From contig CM066033.1 of the NCBI GenBank assembly GCA_033557465.1, positions 709,127,637 to 709,191,636 of the forward strand: a DNA stretch of 64,000 bases, written 5' to 3'. The notes under the pieces are model-generated. The model was not told where the DNA came from. It made no database searches and saw nothing but the letters and a program-made list of their open reading frames with translations. The translations under genes were made by a program, and so were the position numbers. The DNA comes from Ichthyophis bannanicus. Taxonomy: Eukaryota; Chordata; Amphibia; Gymnophiona; Ichthyophiidae. Within the stretch, counting starts at the first letter, position 1, and each line of letters starts with the position of its first letter. Below, one piece after another: positions 42,047 through 53,179 of this stretch.

Positions 42047-43768
42047 TCAGGACAAGGGACTGGAGGTTGGGGTGCAGCAGTGCCCCACCCTCCTGTGACA
42101 GCAGGTCTGAGGCGCTCCCCAGTGGCAGTGGTTCTCTCTGAAACAGTTGCAGAAGTAGGGAGATCCACTGCCTCCTATCCCTAGGCTGGCCTCTGCGAGC
42201 AGAAGCGTTTTCTCCAGACTGGCAAAAATGTCTATCTCAGAGGTCCCCCAGCATTGGAAGACCTTCCCCAGCACCTCTGGGTTCATTTGCCACTTGTGGG
42301 GTTCGAGAACCTGGCTCAGGCAGTTGGCCAGAACATTGTCCTGTCTCGGCAAGTACACCACTTTGAGGGAGATGTTCTTCCCTGTTGCGAAGTTCCAGAA
42401 GCACACTGCTTCCCAGCAGAGGCGGTATGAGTCCATGCCTCCCTGCTTGCTGATGTAGTAGTACATCGCCACCTGGTTGTCCATCTGGACCTGAACCATC
42501 TGCTCTGCCAGATGGTCCTGAAAGGCCCACAGGGCATGATAGACTGCTCCGAGTTCCAGCAGGTTGATCTGCGAGGCACTCTCCTCTGGCGACCATGGTC
42601 CTTGCGACTGCAGGAAATCGCAGTGGGCCCCCCAGCCCAGCTTGGATGTGTCTGTTGTAAGGATGCGTTGGATCAGGAGAGCCTGGGAGGGCAGGCTGGC
42701 TCTGAGGTTGAGGGGGTCCTGCCACCAGGTGAGACACGCCACCAGGGCCGACGTGATCTGGATGCAGTCCTCCAAACGGCTCGAAGCTTGTGTCCACCGG
42801 ATGCTGAGTGTCCACTGAGCCTGCCGCATGTGAAGACGAGCAAAGGGGGCAACATGGACAGTACATGCCATGTGCCCCAAGAGGTGGAGCATCTGCCTGG
42901 CTGTCACCTCTGAGCCGCCCTGCATTGCCTGTGCTAGGGTGGCTAGGCATTGCACATGATCCAGTGGCAGGAAGTCCCTTGCCTGAGTGGAATCCCATAG
43001 GGCGCCGATGAATTCCAAGCGCTGGGTGGGCAGGAGGTGAGACTTTGGGAAGTTGACCACAAAGCCCAGCACTGCAGCAGCCCTATGGTGCGATGTGCCA
43101 CGTTGCACGCCTCTTCTGGTGAGCTGGCTTGTATGAGCCAGTCACCCAAGTAAGAGAAGACAAAAACCCCTGGGAGCCTGAGGCATGCGGCCCCAACCGC
43201 CAGGCATTTTGTGAATACCCGTGGAGCAAAGGCTAGGCTGAAGGGAAGCATTCTGTATTGATAGTGTTATCTGCCGCTAATGAATCGGAGGTACTGATGG
43301 TGCCTTGGATGGATCAGGATATGGGTGTAGACATCTTTGAGATCCAAGGAGCATAGCCAATCTCCCTGCAGGAGGTAAGGCAGCAAGATTCCAAAGGATA
43401 CCATTTTGAACTTTTTCTTGACCAAGGAGTGGTTGAGGTCCCGCAGATTCAGGATGAACCAAAAGGAAGTAGGGGGAGTAGAACCCCCGGCCCTGTAGAG
43501 GCTGGGGGATGAGCTCCACCACCTGATCCACGAGCAAGATCTCAAACTCCCTTTGCAGGAATTCCCTGTGCAAGGGGTCCATAGGTAATTCTCCTGGGAA
43601 GAAGGGAGGTGGCAACTGGGCGAAATGGAGGAGATACCCCTCCCTAACCACTTGCATCACCCAGGCATCTGCGATGATCGGCCACAGGTGAGCAAAGTGC
43701 ACTAGCCTGCCTCCCATGAACCTTGAGCCTGTTACTTCCTGGGGGGAACTCCCCCAAGGCAGTGGCAC
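42047..43768 (-). pseudogene. DIRS E pol
   Basis: Reverse transcriptase: GGRLVHFAHLWPIIADAW, RGFYSPYFLL, LNLRDLNHSLVKKKFK, CSLDLKDVYTHI, FSLAFAPRVFTK, and FSYLGDWLIQ, where the second Asp pair of YLDD is changed to YLGD. RNase H: LTTDTSKLGWGAH, INLLELGAV, VQMDNQVAMYYY (TDN changed to MDN) and RQDNVLANCLSQ (ADxLSR decayed). The start of the methyltransferase region reads IDIFASL. Catalytically dead. Confidence 0.85.
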
Positions 43769-43971
43769 TGTTTAGGTTCTGGGGGCTTTGGCTTATGAGG
43801 GCCATGCCTCTGGCCCTTGGCCTGCTGTCCCGGGGGGGGGGGGGAGGGGGGGAAGCATGATAGGTCTCAAACTTGGGGTACTTTCCATAAGTCTTCTTGA
43901 CCTTCGGGTGGAAGGGATTTTTCCCGGAGTCTTCCTGTGGGAAGGTTCAGACACTGACAACCTGGTTCTGG

Positions 43972-45172
43972 TCATGAATTCCTTCTCCAGCTCATTGGCC
44001 TTCGGCAAGGGAAGTCGGCCAACTTGTCCTGAACCCACTGCTCCAAGTCAGAGGACTTTAGCCACAAAGACGGTAGGCATGCAGTTACCCAAGCCACCGA
44101 CTCAAAGCCGTCAAAGGCTGCACGAGTTTGAAGCTTGGAGCACTCCTTGACCAATTACACCAGGATCCTGAAGTGCTCAAGAGGTTTGCCTGATAACCTA
44201 GCCAAAAACCCGGTGAGCTCCTTCGCCAAGTCTCTCAGAACATACCCATGTTCAGATGGTATGCCTGGATTCGGGCTGTGAGAATGGAGCCATGGAAATA
44301 CTTCCTACCAAAAGCATCCATGGTGCGGACCTCCCTGCTGGGGAGCACCGAAGAGTGCATCTTTTGGCTTTTAATGCGACTCCACCACCATGTGTCTTCT
44401 GAAAGCTGGGGTACCAGCCGACTTGATATTGTGAATCGAGTTAACTGTTCATGATCAGCAGAGTCACTGGGGTTTCCCACATCCTGAACAGCAGCCACTC
44501 CAGGATGGGGGGCATGGGCACCGTCAGTACCTCCCGAGGAGGAGCCTCGTATTGGAGAATCTCGAGATCCTCATTATGTGGCTCTTCCTCGGGCACTGCC
44601 ACGAAGGCAAGGGCCTGGGACATCTTCCTCACAAACTCCAGGAAGGCTAGATCCTCCGGAAGTGACTGCTGCCGACAGTGTGGCAGACGGGTTGGAGGGG
44701 ATGTCCTGGTAGAGGATGGTGTCAGGAGACTCTGTCCATTTCCCATGCTGAATCTGAGTTTGAGGAATAGGTAAGTGACCCGTGGTTATCGGGCCGGCTC
44801 AGCGTCAACGACTCCTGGCATCTGAGCTCCTGTGCTACCATGCCTGATGCTGCATTGGGCCTCGAGGCAGTCGCCAGAGGAGTCGACACCGCTCAAGCCA
44901 ACCTCTTGAGGATGGGTAGAGCATCCTCCGGGGAGGTTCTCAACGAAGATGGCCCCTGTAGCTGGCACCAATGGACTGGGAGTCAGGTCCTTCTGTGTCT
45001 TGAGGAATGTAGCAAAGCTGCATTCCAGGGCTTCCATCCTGGCCTCGATACCAGATGGCTCCACAGCAGCATGTGCCGGCCTAGAGGATGTTGAAGCCGG
45101 CATTGGGTCTCTGATGGGGGAATCCCTTATGGTGATCGCATCGGGGGACCCGACCCAAATCCCTGACTCCAT
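43972..45172 (-). pseudogene. DIRS E gag-like remnant
   Basis: Pieces read PEDLAFLEFVRKMSQALAF, EDLEILQYEAPPREVL, RIKSQKMHSSVLPSREVRT, TMDAFGRKYFHGSIL and KSSDLEQWVQDKLADFPC, in several frames. They match the gag of B (DLEPWVQDKLVDVPC). The zinc-motif start is missing. Confidence 0.75.
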
Positions 45173-45280
45173 GGAAGACTCCTCCCACCAGGGTTCTTAG
45201 AAGGGTGCTCCTGGCCATCGTTTCCATCTTCCACGGCCAGGCACCGGAGGTCTTACCCACAAGGCCGGGGTCAGACCTCA

Positions 45281-45480
45281 AGATTAAATTAGACTTAAAA
45301 AAAAAAAAAAAAAGATTAAATTAAACTTACCTGCTAATTGTAGTTCCTTTACGAACTCAAGTCCAGTCCCGGACCTCTGAAGTTGTGATCCTCCTCCAGC
45401 AGCTTGGAGACTGAGAAACGTCACTCTTGTGATGTCACTGGCATATATAACCCCAGGATACACCTCCTCGCTCCAGTAAC
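45281..45480 (-). repeat. DIRS D 3' terminal repeat with duplicated end and A-run
   Basis: The terminus 'agattaaattaaacttacct' starts at 45314. Just before it, 'agattaaattagactt' (45281 on) is an extra copy of the same end, followed by 17 A. The repeat continues 'gctaattgtagttccttta' to about 45480, past 'atataaccccagg'. On the sense strand it holds CAG|GTAAGT near the end. Confidence 0.75.
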
Positions 45481-45803
45481 CTATTGACAAAGCAGACTCA
45501 CCGGAGCAACAATTAAGTAGCAACACTACTAAGCACTCTAACCAAACTGAACCTGTAAACAACTAAAGGAAAAAGAACCAACCATTAAGTTGTTTGCTTG
45601 TTTTTTGTTTTTCATTAGACCTGGAAAACACTGTATAAATGCCGAGGTCCTTCCTCCCCCCTTATGGAAGACACTGACCTCCAATAGAATTCCCCTGCAG
45701 CCCATCTGCCCTCATGAACCTGACCCCCTAGTAAAAAAATTGCTTCTTACCTGTGACCGATCTCATGCTTCAGGCCATAGTCCAAAAAGAAAAGGGCGGG
45801 ATA

Positions 45804-45900
45804 CGGGACTGGACTTGAGTTCCTAAAGGAACTACAATTAGCAAGTAAGTCTAATTTAATCTTCCTTATCGTCCCTCAAGTCCAGTCCCGAACCTCTGGG
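45804..45900 (-). repeat. DIRS D internal complementary region
   Basis: 'gagttcctaaaggaactaca' through 'agtctaatttaatct' inverts the left terminus. 'tccttatcgtccctcaagtc' next to it must be the inverse of a right terminus that is not in this window. It predicts that the 5' end of D reads ...gacttgagggacgataagga. Confidence 0.85.
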
Positions 45901-45924
45901 GATGTAACAGAGCAGTAACAAATG

Positions 45925-47200
45925 TCAACGGGAGGGACCAGCCAAACCCGCCTGAAGCACCGCTGAGCCAAAACAGGCATCTCTCTCCGCCTGAGCATCC
46001 AGTCGGTAATGCTTGACAAACAAATTTATAGACGACCATGTCGCCGCCTTACAAATTTCCCCAACTGGTATTAAACTATGCTCTACCCAAGACGCTGCTT
46101 GCACCCTCGTCGAATGAGCCTTAAGACCCTCAGGAACTGACCTGCCTTTTAATAGATACGCTATCGCTTCCTTGAGCCACCTCGCTATGGAAGCTTTCGA
46201 CACCATATCTCCTTTTCTAGGTCCCCCAAAGAGAACAGTCTATCCGATCTTCGGAAACTCTCCGTCCTACATAAATACCTCTTTAGTGCCCGACAGACAT
46301 CCAATAAACGTAGACTGCCTGCCGATGCTTCACCCGCGTCACCCCTGAACACCGGCAAGGACACCACTTGATTTACATGAAAAGCTGAAACTACTTTGGG
46401 TAAAAAGGCTGGCACTGGTCGCAAGACCACCTTCGAGTCATAGAAAGACAGAAAAGGCTTCCTACATGACAAAGCCTGCAACTTGGAGATTCACTGTGCT
46501 GAACAGATAGCCACGAAGAACACCACCTTGAGAGTGAGATCCTTTATAGTCGCTCGAGACAACGGCTCAAAGGGCTGTCGCACCAATGTCTCCAACACTA
46601 TCTGAAGATCCCAAGGTGAAACTATCTCTCTACACAGTGGCCTCAAGAGAACCACCGCCTGCAAAAAGACGCTTTATATCCAGATGGCTTCCCAGCGACT
46701 CTCTTTTAACCTTTCCCCTGTAACAGGACAATGCAGCTAATTGAACCCGTAGGGACGCAGCCGCCAGACCCTTCTGAAAGCCATACTGCAAGAATGCCAA
46801 AACCTGCGGCACCAACACTCGCAATGCCTCCACGTTCCTGTCCACACACCAAGCTTCGAATATTCACCATATCCAGACATACGCCAACAAAGTCGATCTC
46901 CGCCACGCCTTCAACAAAGTTCCAATGACCGCCGCGGAATAACCCTTTCCCTTCAGCCTTGCCCTCTCAAGAGCCAGGCCGTAAGAGAGAATCGATCCAC
47001 CTGAGGCATGAGCAATGGACCCTGAGATAACAGATCTCTTCGACAGGGCAGGCGTCATGGCTCCACTACTAATAGCCTCATCAGATCCGCATACCAAGTC
47101 CTTCTTGGCCAGTCCAGCGCGATCAGCAACACCACTCCTCTGTGACCTTCTATACGCTGCAACACCCACCCTTATCGACACCCAAGGTGGAAACACGTAT
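45925..47200 (-). pseudogene. DIRS D tyrosine recombinase
   Basis: N-terminal arm: GSILSYGLALERARLKGKG and KAWRRSTLLAYVWIW, then CVDRNVEALRVLVPQVLAF (46845). The Arg I block is decayed: minus-strand codons near 46500 read SAQ-stop-ISKLQAL instead of SARRISELQAL. The C-terminal part reads KASIARWLKEAIAYLL, LKAHSTRVQAASWVEHSL (His-x-x-Arg kept) and FVKHYRLDAQAERDA (candidate Tyr). Dead by the stop at the first catalytic arginine. It differs from family A in spacing and sequence, marking an older subfamily together with H. Confidence 0.85.
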
Positions 47201-47253
47201 AGGAGTTGGTGCTTGGGCCAAGACTGTATCAGTTAATCCAGACCTTCCAACAT

Positions 47254-47578
47254 TCACTCTCGCCTTCTGCTGAAGAAACATTCTACTTTGCGGACTGGAA
47301 CATGGCCATGAGATCCAGTACTGGCGTGCCCCAAAGCTGCACCAGCATTTAAAACACTTCCTGATGAAGGTTCCACTCTCCTGGATCCACTCTTACACGA
47401 CTCAAAAAAATCAGCCTCCACATTGTCCTCTCCTGCCACGTGCGCCACCGACAGAGCTACCAGATGCGCCTCGGCCCACTTGAGCAGTCCCTTGGCTTCC
47501 TCCTTCAGTGCGGCACTGCTGGTGCCTCCCTGACAATTGATGTAAGCAACTGCCATCGCATCGGGCATTGTCAGAAAA
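47254..47578 (-). pseudogene. DIRS D RNase H, C-terminal part
   Basis: Reads AMAVAYINCQGGTSSAAL, LKWAEAHLVALSVAHVAGED and NVEADFFES, the second half of RNase H. Cut by DIRS B at 47578. The first half is at 53345-53542. Confidence 0.85.
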
Positions 47579-47765
47579 GCGTAGTTACTCACCTGTAACA
47601 GGTGTTCTCCAGGAGCAGCAGGAATCAGTCCTCACTTATGGGTGACGTCGGCGCCGACGGAGCCCTCGCGGAGCAATTTTCCCCAGCTTTCAAAGAAAGC
47701 CTTTGGGAATTGCAGCGCGCATGCGCGGTCCTCTTCCCGCCCAAGGGTGCCATCTTAGCCAGTCA
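47579..47765 (-). repeat. DIRS B 3' terminal inverted repeat
   Basis: Contains 'gacgtcggcgccgacgg' (palindrome), 'agctttcaaagaaagccttt' and 'gcgcgcatgcgcggtcc', inverted at 53180-53320. The outer 40 bases or so are specific to this end. Sense strand: ACAG|GTGAGTAAC about 10 bases from the terminus. Confidence 0.9.
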
Positions 47766-47855
47766 GATGACATAGCTAAAAAAGACAGCATAAAAATTTG
47801 CAAAAAAGTAAAGCAGACGATTGCAACTCCAAGGGGAGGAGGGAGGGTAGTGAGG

Positions 47856-47960
47856 ACTGATTCCTGCTGCTCCTGGAGAACACCTGTTACAGGTGAGTAA
47901 CTACGCTTTCTCCAGGACCAAGCAGGAAGTCAGTCCTCACTTATGGGACTCCCAAGCTCA
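47856..47960 (-). repeat. DIRS B internal complementary region
   Basis: 'cacctgttacaggtgagtaa' followed by 'ctacgctttctccaggacca' is complementary to both ends joined (…aactacgc|tttctcc…). Confidence 0.9.
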
Positions 47961-48084
47961 AGGCTACCGGAAACCCTAAGCACAAAGAATGAGCTCCTTC
48001 TAGCTCAGCAGCACAGAAGGAAAGGATCTTCGCTGGATTATTACCCACCGGTAGCCCACATCCGGGATGGAGGGTAGGAGTTGC

Positions 48085-49125
48085 TCAGACCTCAAAGAGA
48101 TTACGGAGGACTGCCTGTCCGAAAGCACTGTCCCTGCGGGACTCCCTCTCGAGACAGTAATGGACCGCAAAAGTCTGGCTCGAAGACCAAGTAGCGGCCC
48201 GGCAGATGTCTGCCAGCGGAACAGAGCGGAGGTAAGCCACTGACGTGGCCTTTGCCCGAACGCAATGAGCCGTGACTCGACCTTCCAAGGAGAGTCCGGC
48301 TGCCCCATAAGCCCAAGTGATACAGTCCGCAACCCAGATGGACAGCGTACGCTTGGAGACCGGGAGCCCCAATTTATTGGGGTCAAAAGATACAAAAAGC
48401 TGAGCAGCTTTACGGTGTTCCCGCGTACGGTCAAGGTAGAAGTTCAAAGCCCTTCTACAGTCCAGGGTATGGAGGACCGTTTCAGCTCGGCTGGAGTGTG
48501 GTCTGGGAAAGAAGGTTGGAAGTACCACCTCCTGATTGATATGAAAAGGGGAGACCACTTTTGGAAGAAATTTTGGGTGAGTCCAAAGGACTACCCTATT
48601 TTTGTAGAACCGAGTGTAAGGGGGATCAGACACGAGGGCCTGCAATTCACTTACGCGTCTAGCGGAAGTGAGGGCTATCAAGAACAGTATTTTCAAAGAA
48701 AGAAAACGGAGAGAACAGGTAGCCATAGGTTCAAAAGGCGGACAGGTGATCCGCTGTAAAACCACATTCAGATCCCAGTCAGGCGCTGGCGGGCGTAGAG
48801 GTGGTTTAAGTAGAAGGAGACCTCGGAGAAACCTCGCTACAAGAGGGTCGCTGGAAAGAGGTCTGCCGTCCACCGGCACATGATGTGCTGAAAGAGCACT
48901 GAGGTGAACTTTGACGGAGTTGGACTTAAGTCCCAGATTAGAGAGGTAGAGCAAGTACTGCAGGATCACCGACACCGGGCAGGAGAAGGGATCCTGAGAC
49001 TGTTGGCCACACCAAACGGAAAAGCGACGCCATTTAAGGGCGTAGCATTTGCGGGTAGAAGGTCGCCGAGAAGCTAGGACGACCTCCTCCACTTCTGCCG
49101 GCAGGAGAAGGGGAGCGAGGACTAC
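48085..49125 (-). CDS. DIRS B tyrosine recombinase
   Basis: Predicted recombinase for cDNA integration. N-terminal arm: ASRRPSTRKCYALKWRRF and VILQYLLYLSNLGLKSNS. Core: TSARRVSELQALVSDPPYT (Arg I), SPFHINQEVVLPTFFPRP, SKRTLSIWVADCITWAY, VTAHCVRAKATSVAYL (His-x-x-Arg) and TWSSSQTFAVHYCLERES (candidate Tyr). The frame has no stop for 900 codons (48085-50787), far upstream of the domain. The domain start near 49125 is chosen by homology to A3. In A the box is ATWASVHTF; here it is ATWSSSQTF, so the His equivalent is Gln, which may reduce activity. Relatives: A3 351 aa. Confidence 0.85.
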   Translation of the reverse strand, partial: VVLAPLLLPAEVEEVVLASRRPSTRKCYALKWRRFSVWCGQQSQDPFSCPVSVILQYLLYLSNLGLKSNSVKVHLSALSAHHVPVDGRPLSSDPLVARFLRGLLLLKPPLRPPAPDWDLNVVLQRITCPPFEPMATCSLRFLSLKILFLIALTSARRVSELQALVSDPPYTRFYKNRVVLWTHPKFLPKVVSPFHINQEVVLPTFFPRPHSSRAETVLHTLDCRRALNFYLDRTREHRKAAQLFVSFDPNKLGLPVSKRTLSIWVADCITWAYGAAGLSLEGRVTAHCVRAKATSVAYLRSVPLADICRAATWSSSQTFAVHYCLERESRRDSAFGQAVLRNLFEV

Positions 49126-51100
49126 CCTCTCAGCAGCCAGGCCATCAGGTTGAGAGACCTGAGGTTGGGGTGTAGCAGAGACCCCTGATCCTGAGTGAGG
49201 AGATCTGGTTGTAACCCCAGAGGGAATGGATCCTCCACCGCTAATTGCAGCAGGAGCGGAAACCATGGCTGTCTGGGCCAGCGAGGGGCCACCAGGATCA
49301 TGAAGGCTTTGTCTCGGAGAACTTTGAAAAGAGTCCGAGAGACTAGCGGGATGGGAGGGAAAGCGTACAGAAGGCTCCCCGACCATGAGAGTAGAAAAGC
49401 GTCCGCCGCAACCCGAAGGGGGTGTGGCTGACGAGAGCAGAAGCGAGGAAGTTGCCGGTTGTGAGGACTGGCAAAGAGATCCATCGTGGGGAGGCCCCAC
49501 TTTAGAAAGAGCTTCTGAACTACCAAGGGATCCAGACGCCACTCGTGCGGCTGGAGGATCCTGCTGAGTTTGTCCGCCAGGTAATTCTCTTGGCCTGGGA
49601 GATAAACTGCCTTGAGGAGAATGCCGTGACTGACGGCCCAAGAGCAGAGCTTCTGTGCCTCCCGGCAGAGGAGGAAGGAGCCCGTGCCCCCCTGCTTGTT
49701 CACGTAGAACATGGCAACTTGATTGTCCGTCTGGACAAGGACGGACTGGTGAGAGGTCAGGTGGGAGAAGGCCTTGAGAGCCAGGCGGATCGCTCTGAGC
49801 TCCAGGAAGTTGATCTGCTGAGCAGACTCCCACGTGGTCCAGAGGCCCTGAGTACGTGCCCCTTGGCAATGTGCTCCCCAGCCCAGGAGGGACGCATCTG
49901 TCGTCAGCACCTGGGCCGGCTGAGGTGACTGGAAAGGCATTCCGCAGATCAGGTTCGGCTGCTGAAGCCACCACCGGAGAGACGAGATCAGCGGCTCGGA
50001 GACGCGCACTAGGTCTGCTAGGCCGCCTGTGGCTTGTCGCCACTGCTGGCGGAGACACCATTGAGCAGGCCGCATATTCAGGCGGGCATTGGGGGTCACA
50101 TGGACGGTGGAAGCCATATGGCCGAGTAGTCTCAGGAAGCGCCTGGCGGAGACCAGGGGCTGGCTGCGAAAACGGTCGGCTAGGTCCATGAGCCGTTGAG
50201 CCCTGTCGAGCGGTAGGTACGCTCGTGCCTGAGGAGTGTGCAGCCTTGCGCCGATGAACTCGAGATCCTGTGAGGGGAGCAAAGTGGACTTTGCGAAGTT
50301 TATAACAAAGCCCAAGTGCTGCAGAAGAGTCACCGTGCGGCGCGTGGCGTTGGTGACCTCCAGAGCGGACGCTGCTCTGATGAGCCAGTCGTCGAGGTAC
50401 GGAAAGACAGAGGCCGTGAAGCCGGAGATGGGCCGCCACCACCGCGAGACATTTTGTGAAGACTCGCGGTGCGGAGGACAGGCCAAAGGGCAGTACTCTG
50501 TACTGGTAATGATTTCCTGCCACCACAAACCTTAGGTATTGTCGGTGGCTTGGGTGGATGAGGATGTGCGTGTAGGCATCCTTTAGATCCAAGGAGCATA
50601 GCCAATCTCCCTGCTGGAGGTAGGGCAGAAGGATTCCAAGGGTAAGCATCTTGAACTTCTCTCGCACGAGGAACTTGTTGAGGTTGCGCAGGTCCAGGAT
50701 GGGTCTGAGGCCTCCTGTTCTCTTTGGTATCAGAAAATACTTGGAGTAAAAGCCTTGACCTTGCAGGTGGTGGGGCACCGGTTCCACCGCCTGTTCCTAT
50801 AGAAGACCTGTTAACTCCTGAAGGAGTAATTCCCTGTGCAGAGGGGGTCGCGGAGGTTCTCCCGGAAAAAAGGAGGGAGGGACCTGGTGGAAGTGGAGAA
50901 GATAGCCTTCTCGCACGACTTGAAGCACCCAGGCATCTGAGGTGATGCTGGACCACCTGTGGGCGAAGTGAACCAGCCGGCCTCCGGTGCTGGGAGGAAC
51001 CAGTGGGGGGGGAGAGGCTATGCTTAGTGAGTCAAAAACCCCCACCCTGCTGAGCAGGGGCTGGTGGTGCAGGCTTGGGGGCTTGCTGCCTACGGGACCC
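49122..51100 (-). pseudogene. DIRS B pol, one frameshift inside the reverse transcriptase
   Basis: N-terminal part in one frame (50787-50440): GLRPILDLRNLNKFLVREK, CSLDLKDAYTHILIHPSHR, LPFGLSSAPRVFTKCLAV. A 1-base shift near 50440 moves to frame 50528-49122: SVFPYLDDWLIRAAS, LTTDASLLGWGAH, INFLELRAIRLAL, VQTDNQVAMFYVNKQGGTG, NYLADKLSRILQ, then MDLFASPHNRQLPRFCSR, YAFPPIPLVSRTLFK and ILVAPRWPRQPW. Linker upstream (51100-50790): GGRLVHFAHRWSSI. Otherwise open; every RT and RNase H catalytic residue I can identify is kept. Stop at 49122, overlapping the recombinase frame. Confidence 0.9.
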
Positions 51101-52942
51101 GTTACCCCGTCCCTTGGCCTGCTGGCCCTGTTGGGGAGCTGCAGGGGCCTGATAATGGGGGTATTGTTTGTAGGCAGCCGCCTTCCTCGGGTAAAAGGAC
51201 TTCTTTCCCGAGCCCTTCTTTTCCTGGGAAGGGGCGGAGGTCTTCCTAGAAAGCCTAGTCCTGGTGAGAGTCTCCGTCTCAATTTGTGCAGCCTTTTCAG
51301 CCATGGGCTTGCCAAAGAGGTTTTCGCCTCGGCAGGGGACATCGACCAACTTGTCCTGCACCCAGGGCTCAAGGTCAGATGACTGAAGCCAAGCCTGTCG
51401 GCGGGCACCGATGCCGGCTGCGGCCACTCGAGCTGACGCTTCAAAGCCATCGTAGGCTGCTCGGGATATGAATTTTGAGCATTCCCGAATACCAGTGGAC
51501 AAGGCCAGGAACCTCCGCAAGGGTTCCCCGGACAAACCAGCGGAGAATCCGGCTAGCTCTTTAGCCAGGTCTCGGAGATACATGCCCATGTATAGCTGGT
51601 AGGTCTGGACACGACACGCAAGCATAGAGCCCTGGAAACACTTCTTGCCAAGGCCATCCAGGATACGGGCCTCCCTGCCAGGAGGCACCGAGGAGTGCAT
51701 CTTCTGGCTCTTAAGACGATGCATGGCCGATTCCACTACCATGGAATGGTGTGGCAGCTGTGCTTTTTGGAAGCCAGGGCTCTTGCGGACTCGATAGATA
51801 GAATCGACCCGCTTGCTCAGGACCGGCGAGGTGGCCGGACTCTCCCACATGCGGAAGAGTAGTCGTTCCAGCATGGGAGGAACCGGTACAGTAAAGTGTT
51901 CCCTTGTGGGAGAGTCATACTGGAGGGCGTCGAGCTCTTCGGCTCGAGGCTCCTCCTCGGGGTCCGCAGGGAAGGCCAAAGCCTTGGCCATATCCCTGAC
52001 GAAGTCCGAGAACCGGGCATCCTCCGGGGGGGACTGCTTCCGAGGCTCGGACTCCGGTGAGTCCAAGGGGACACACCGAGTCCGGAAAGAATCAGGCGAC
52101 TCTTCCTCTTCAGACTCCCAGACCGACTCCGACGAGGACTCGGTGGGGTCGGCCCGGGCAGGGCGCGGCGCCTACCGCCCCGACGCCGAGGGAGTCGGCG
52201 TCGGCGACCTCGGTCCCGAACGGGAGGCCGAGGGTGACCTCGACCGAGGATCGACTCGAGTTCGCATCGACTCGAGGATCGGCTCGGTCTCCGGGGTCGA
52301 CTTGGACGTCGACGTCCCGGCGGTCGGGGCAGCGGCGCCAGCGAAGCCAGCGAGCAGTGCCCGCTGCTGGTCCATGAAGGCAGACAATCTGCTCTCCAAG
52401 GCCGTCAACCTGAGTCCGAGCTCAGGTGACCCAGCAGCCCCCGACTCGGGCCCCGACGACGTCGGCTGTCTCGGAGGCGAGTCCAGGAGGACCACAGGAC
52501 TTACCCGAGCAGGCAGCTCCGACTCCAGGCGAGGTCGCTTCGTGAGATGCTCCTTCTCCAAGGACCCGGGACAGCTATCGGGGCTATGCGACCTGGCCCT
52601 CGCGGAGCCAGGAGCGTCCACCGACGCCGCCCTCGCGGGTTTCACCTTACGACGATGGTCCCCGGAGGGAGAACCCCTGTCGGAGGAACTCCGGCGACGG
52701 TCCGAGCTGGAACCTTTGGACGCGGAGGCCTCCGACGAGGTCCGGGTACGGCTGGGGTCAGCGAAGATCCTATCTCGCTGATGCCGCCGACTTCTCAACG
52801 CTTTGGAGGACATTTTGCCACAGGGCCCACAGATCATTTCTTCATGATCTGGGCCCAGGCAGCGGAGGCAAAAGTCGTGTGTGTCAGTTAGTGACATATT
52901 TCGGTCACACTGACCACACTGCTTGAAACCACTGGCAGCCAT
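51032..52942 (-). pseudogene. DIRS B gag-like ORF1, one frameshift
   Basis: First frame 52942-52172: MAASGFKQCGQCDRNMSLTD, CLRCLGPDHEEMICGPC zinc motif, Ser/Arg-rich basic region, and TALESRLSAFMDQQRALL. A frame break between 52172 and 52066, then 52066-51032: EDARFSDFVRDMAKAL, LERLLFRMWES, SLKSQKMHSSVPPGREARI-like block, MGMYLRDLAKELAGF, LEPWVQDKLVDVPCRGENL and a Gln/Pro/Lys-rich end. Same plan as family A, diverged. The antisense open frame at 51813-52781 is a shadow. Confidence 0.85.
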
Positions 52943-53179
52943 CGGGGGAAAAAGGGCCCCGGCGAGGTCAAAGGACCGGGCTGCCAGGGAAAAACCGAAA
53001 CGAAAAACTGACTAAGTCAGAAAAACCGAAAAATAAGAAGAGGACTCGAGACCGGCGTCGCGAGTCCGGCGGGAAAAAGACCGGCGTCGAACCGAATGGA
53101 AAAAAAGAGAAATTCTGAAGAAAAATCAACTTTTTCGCGGGGACACGACGGGTACGTCTGTAGGGCTCCGCGGAAAAAG

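Larger units (their letters stand above)
40791..45290 (-). mobile_element. Decayed DIRS retrotransposon, copy E
   Basis: It begins within an internal complementary region ('cagagaacatctgttacagg', then 'gctttctcttcacatatggg', about 40791-40850); the left terminus is lost. Then come recombinase (41990-40947), RNase H (42650-42250), reverse transcriptase (43768-42943) and gag (45172-43972). The gag start and 5' terminus are missing where DIRS D begins. It is distinct from A and closer to B in its complementary region. All genes broken. Confidence 0.85.

Noticed and set aside
51813..52781. 322-codon plus-strand open frame
   Set aside because: It is antisense to the gag of DIRS B, whose zinc motif and conserved blocks are on the minus strand; GC-rich composition keeps the antisense frame open.
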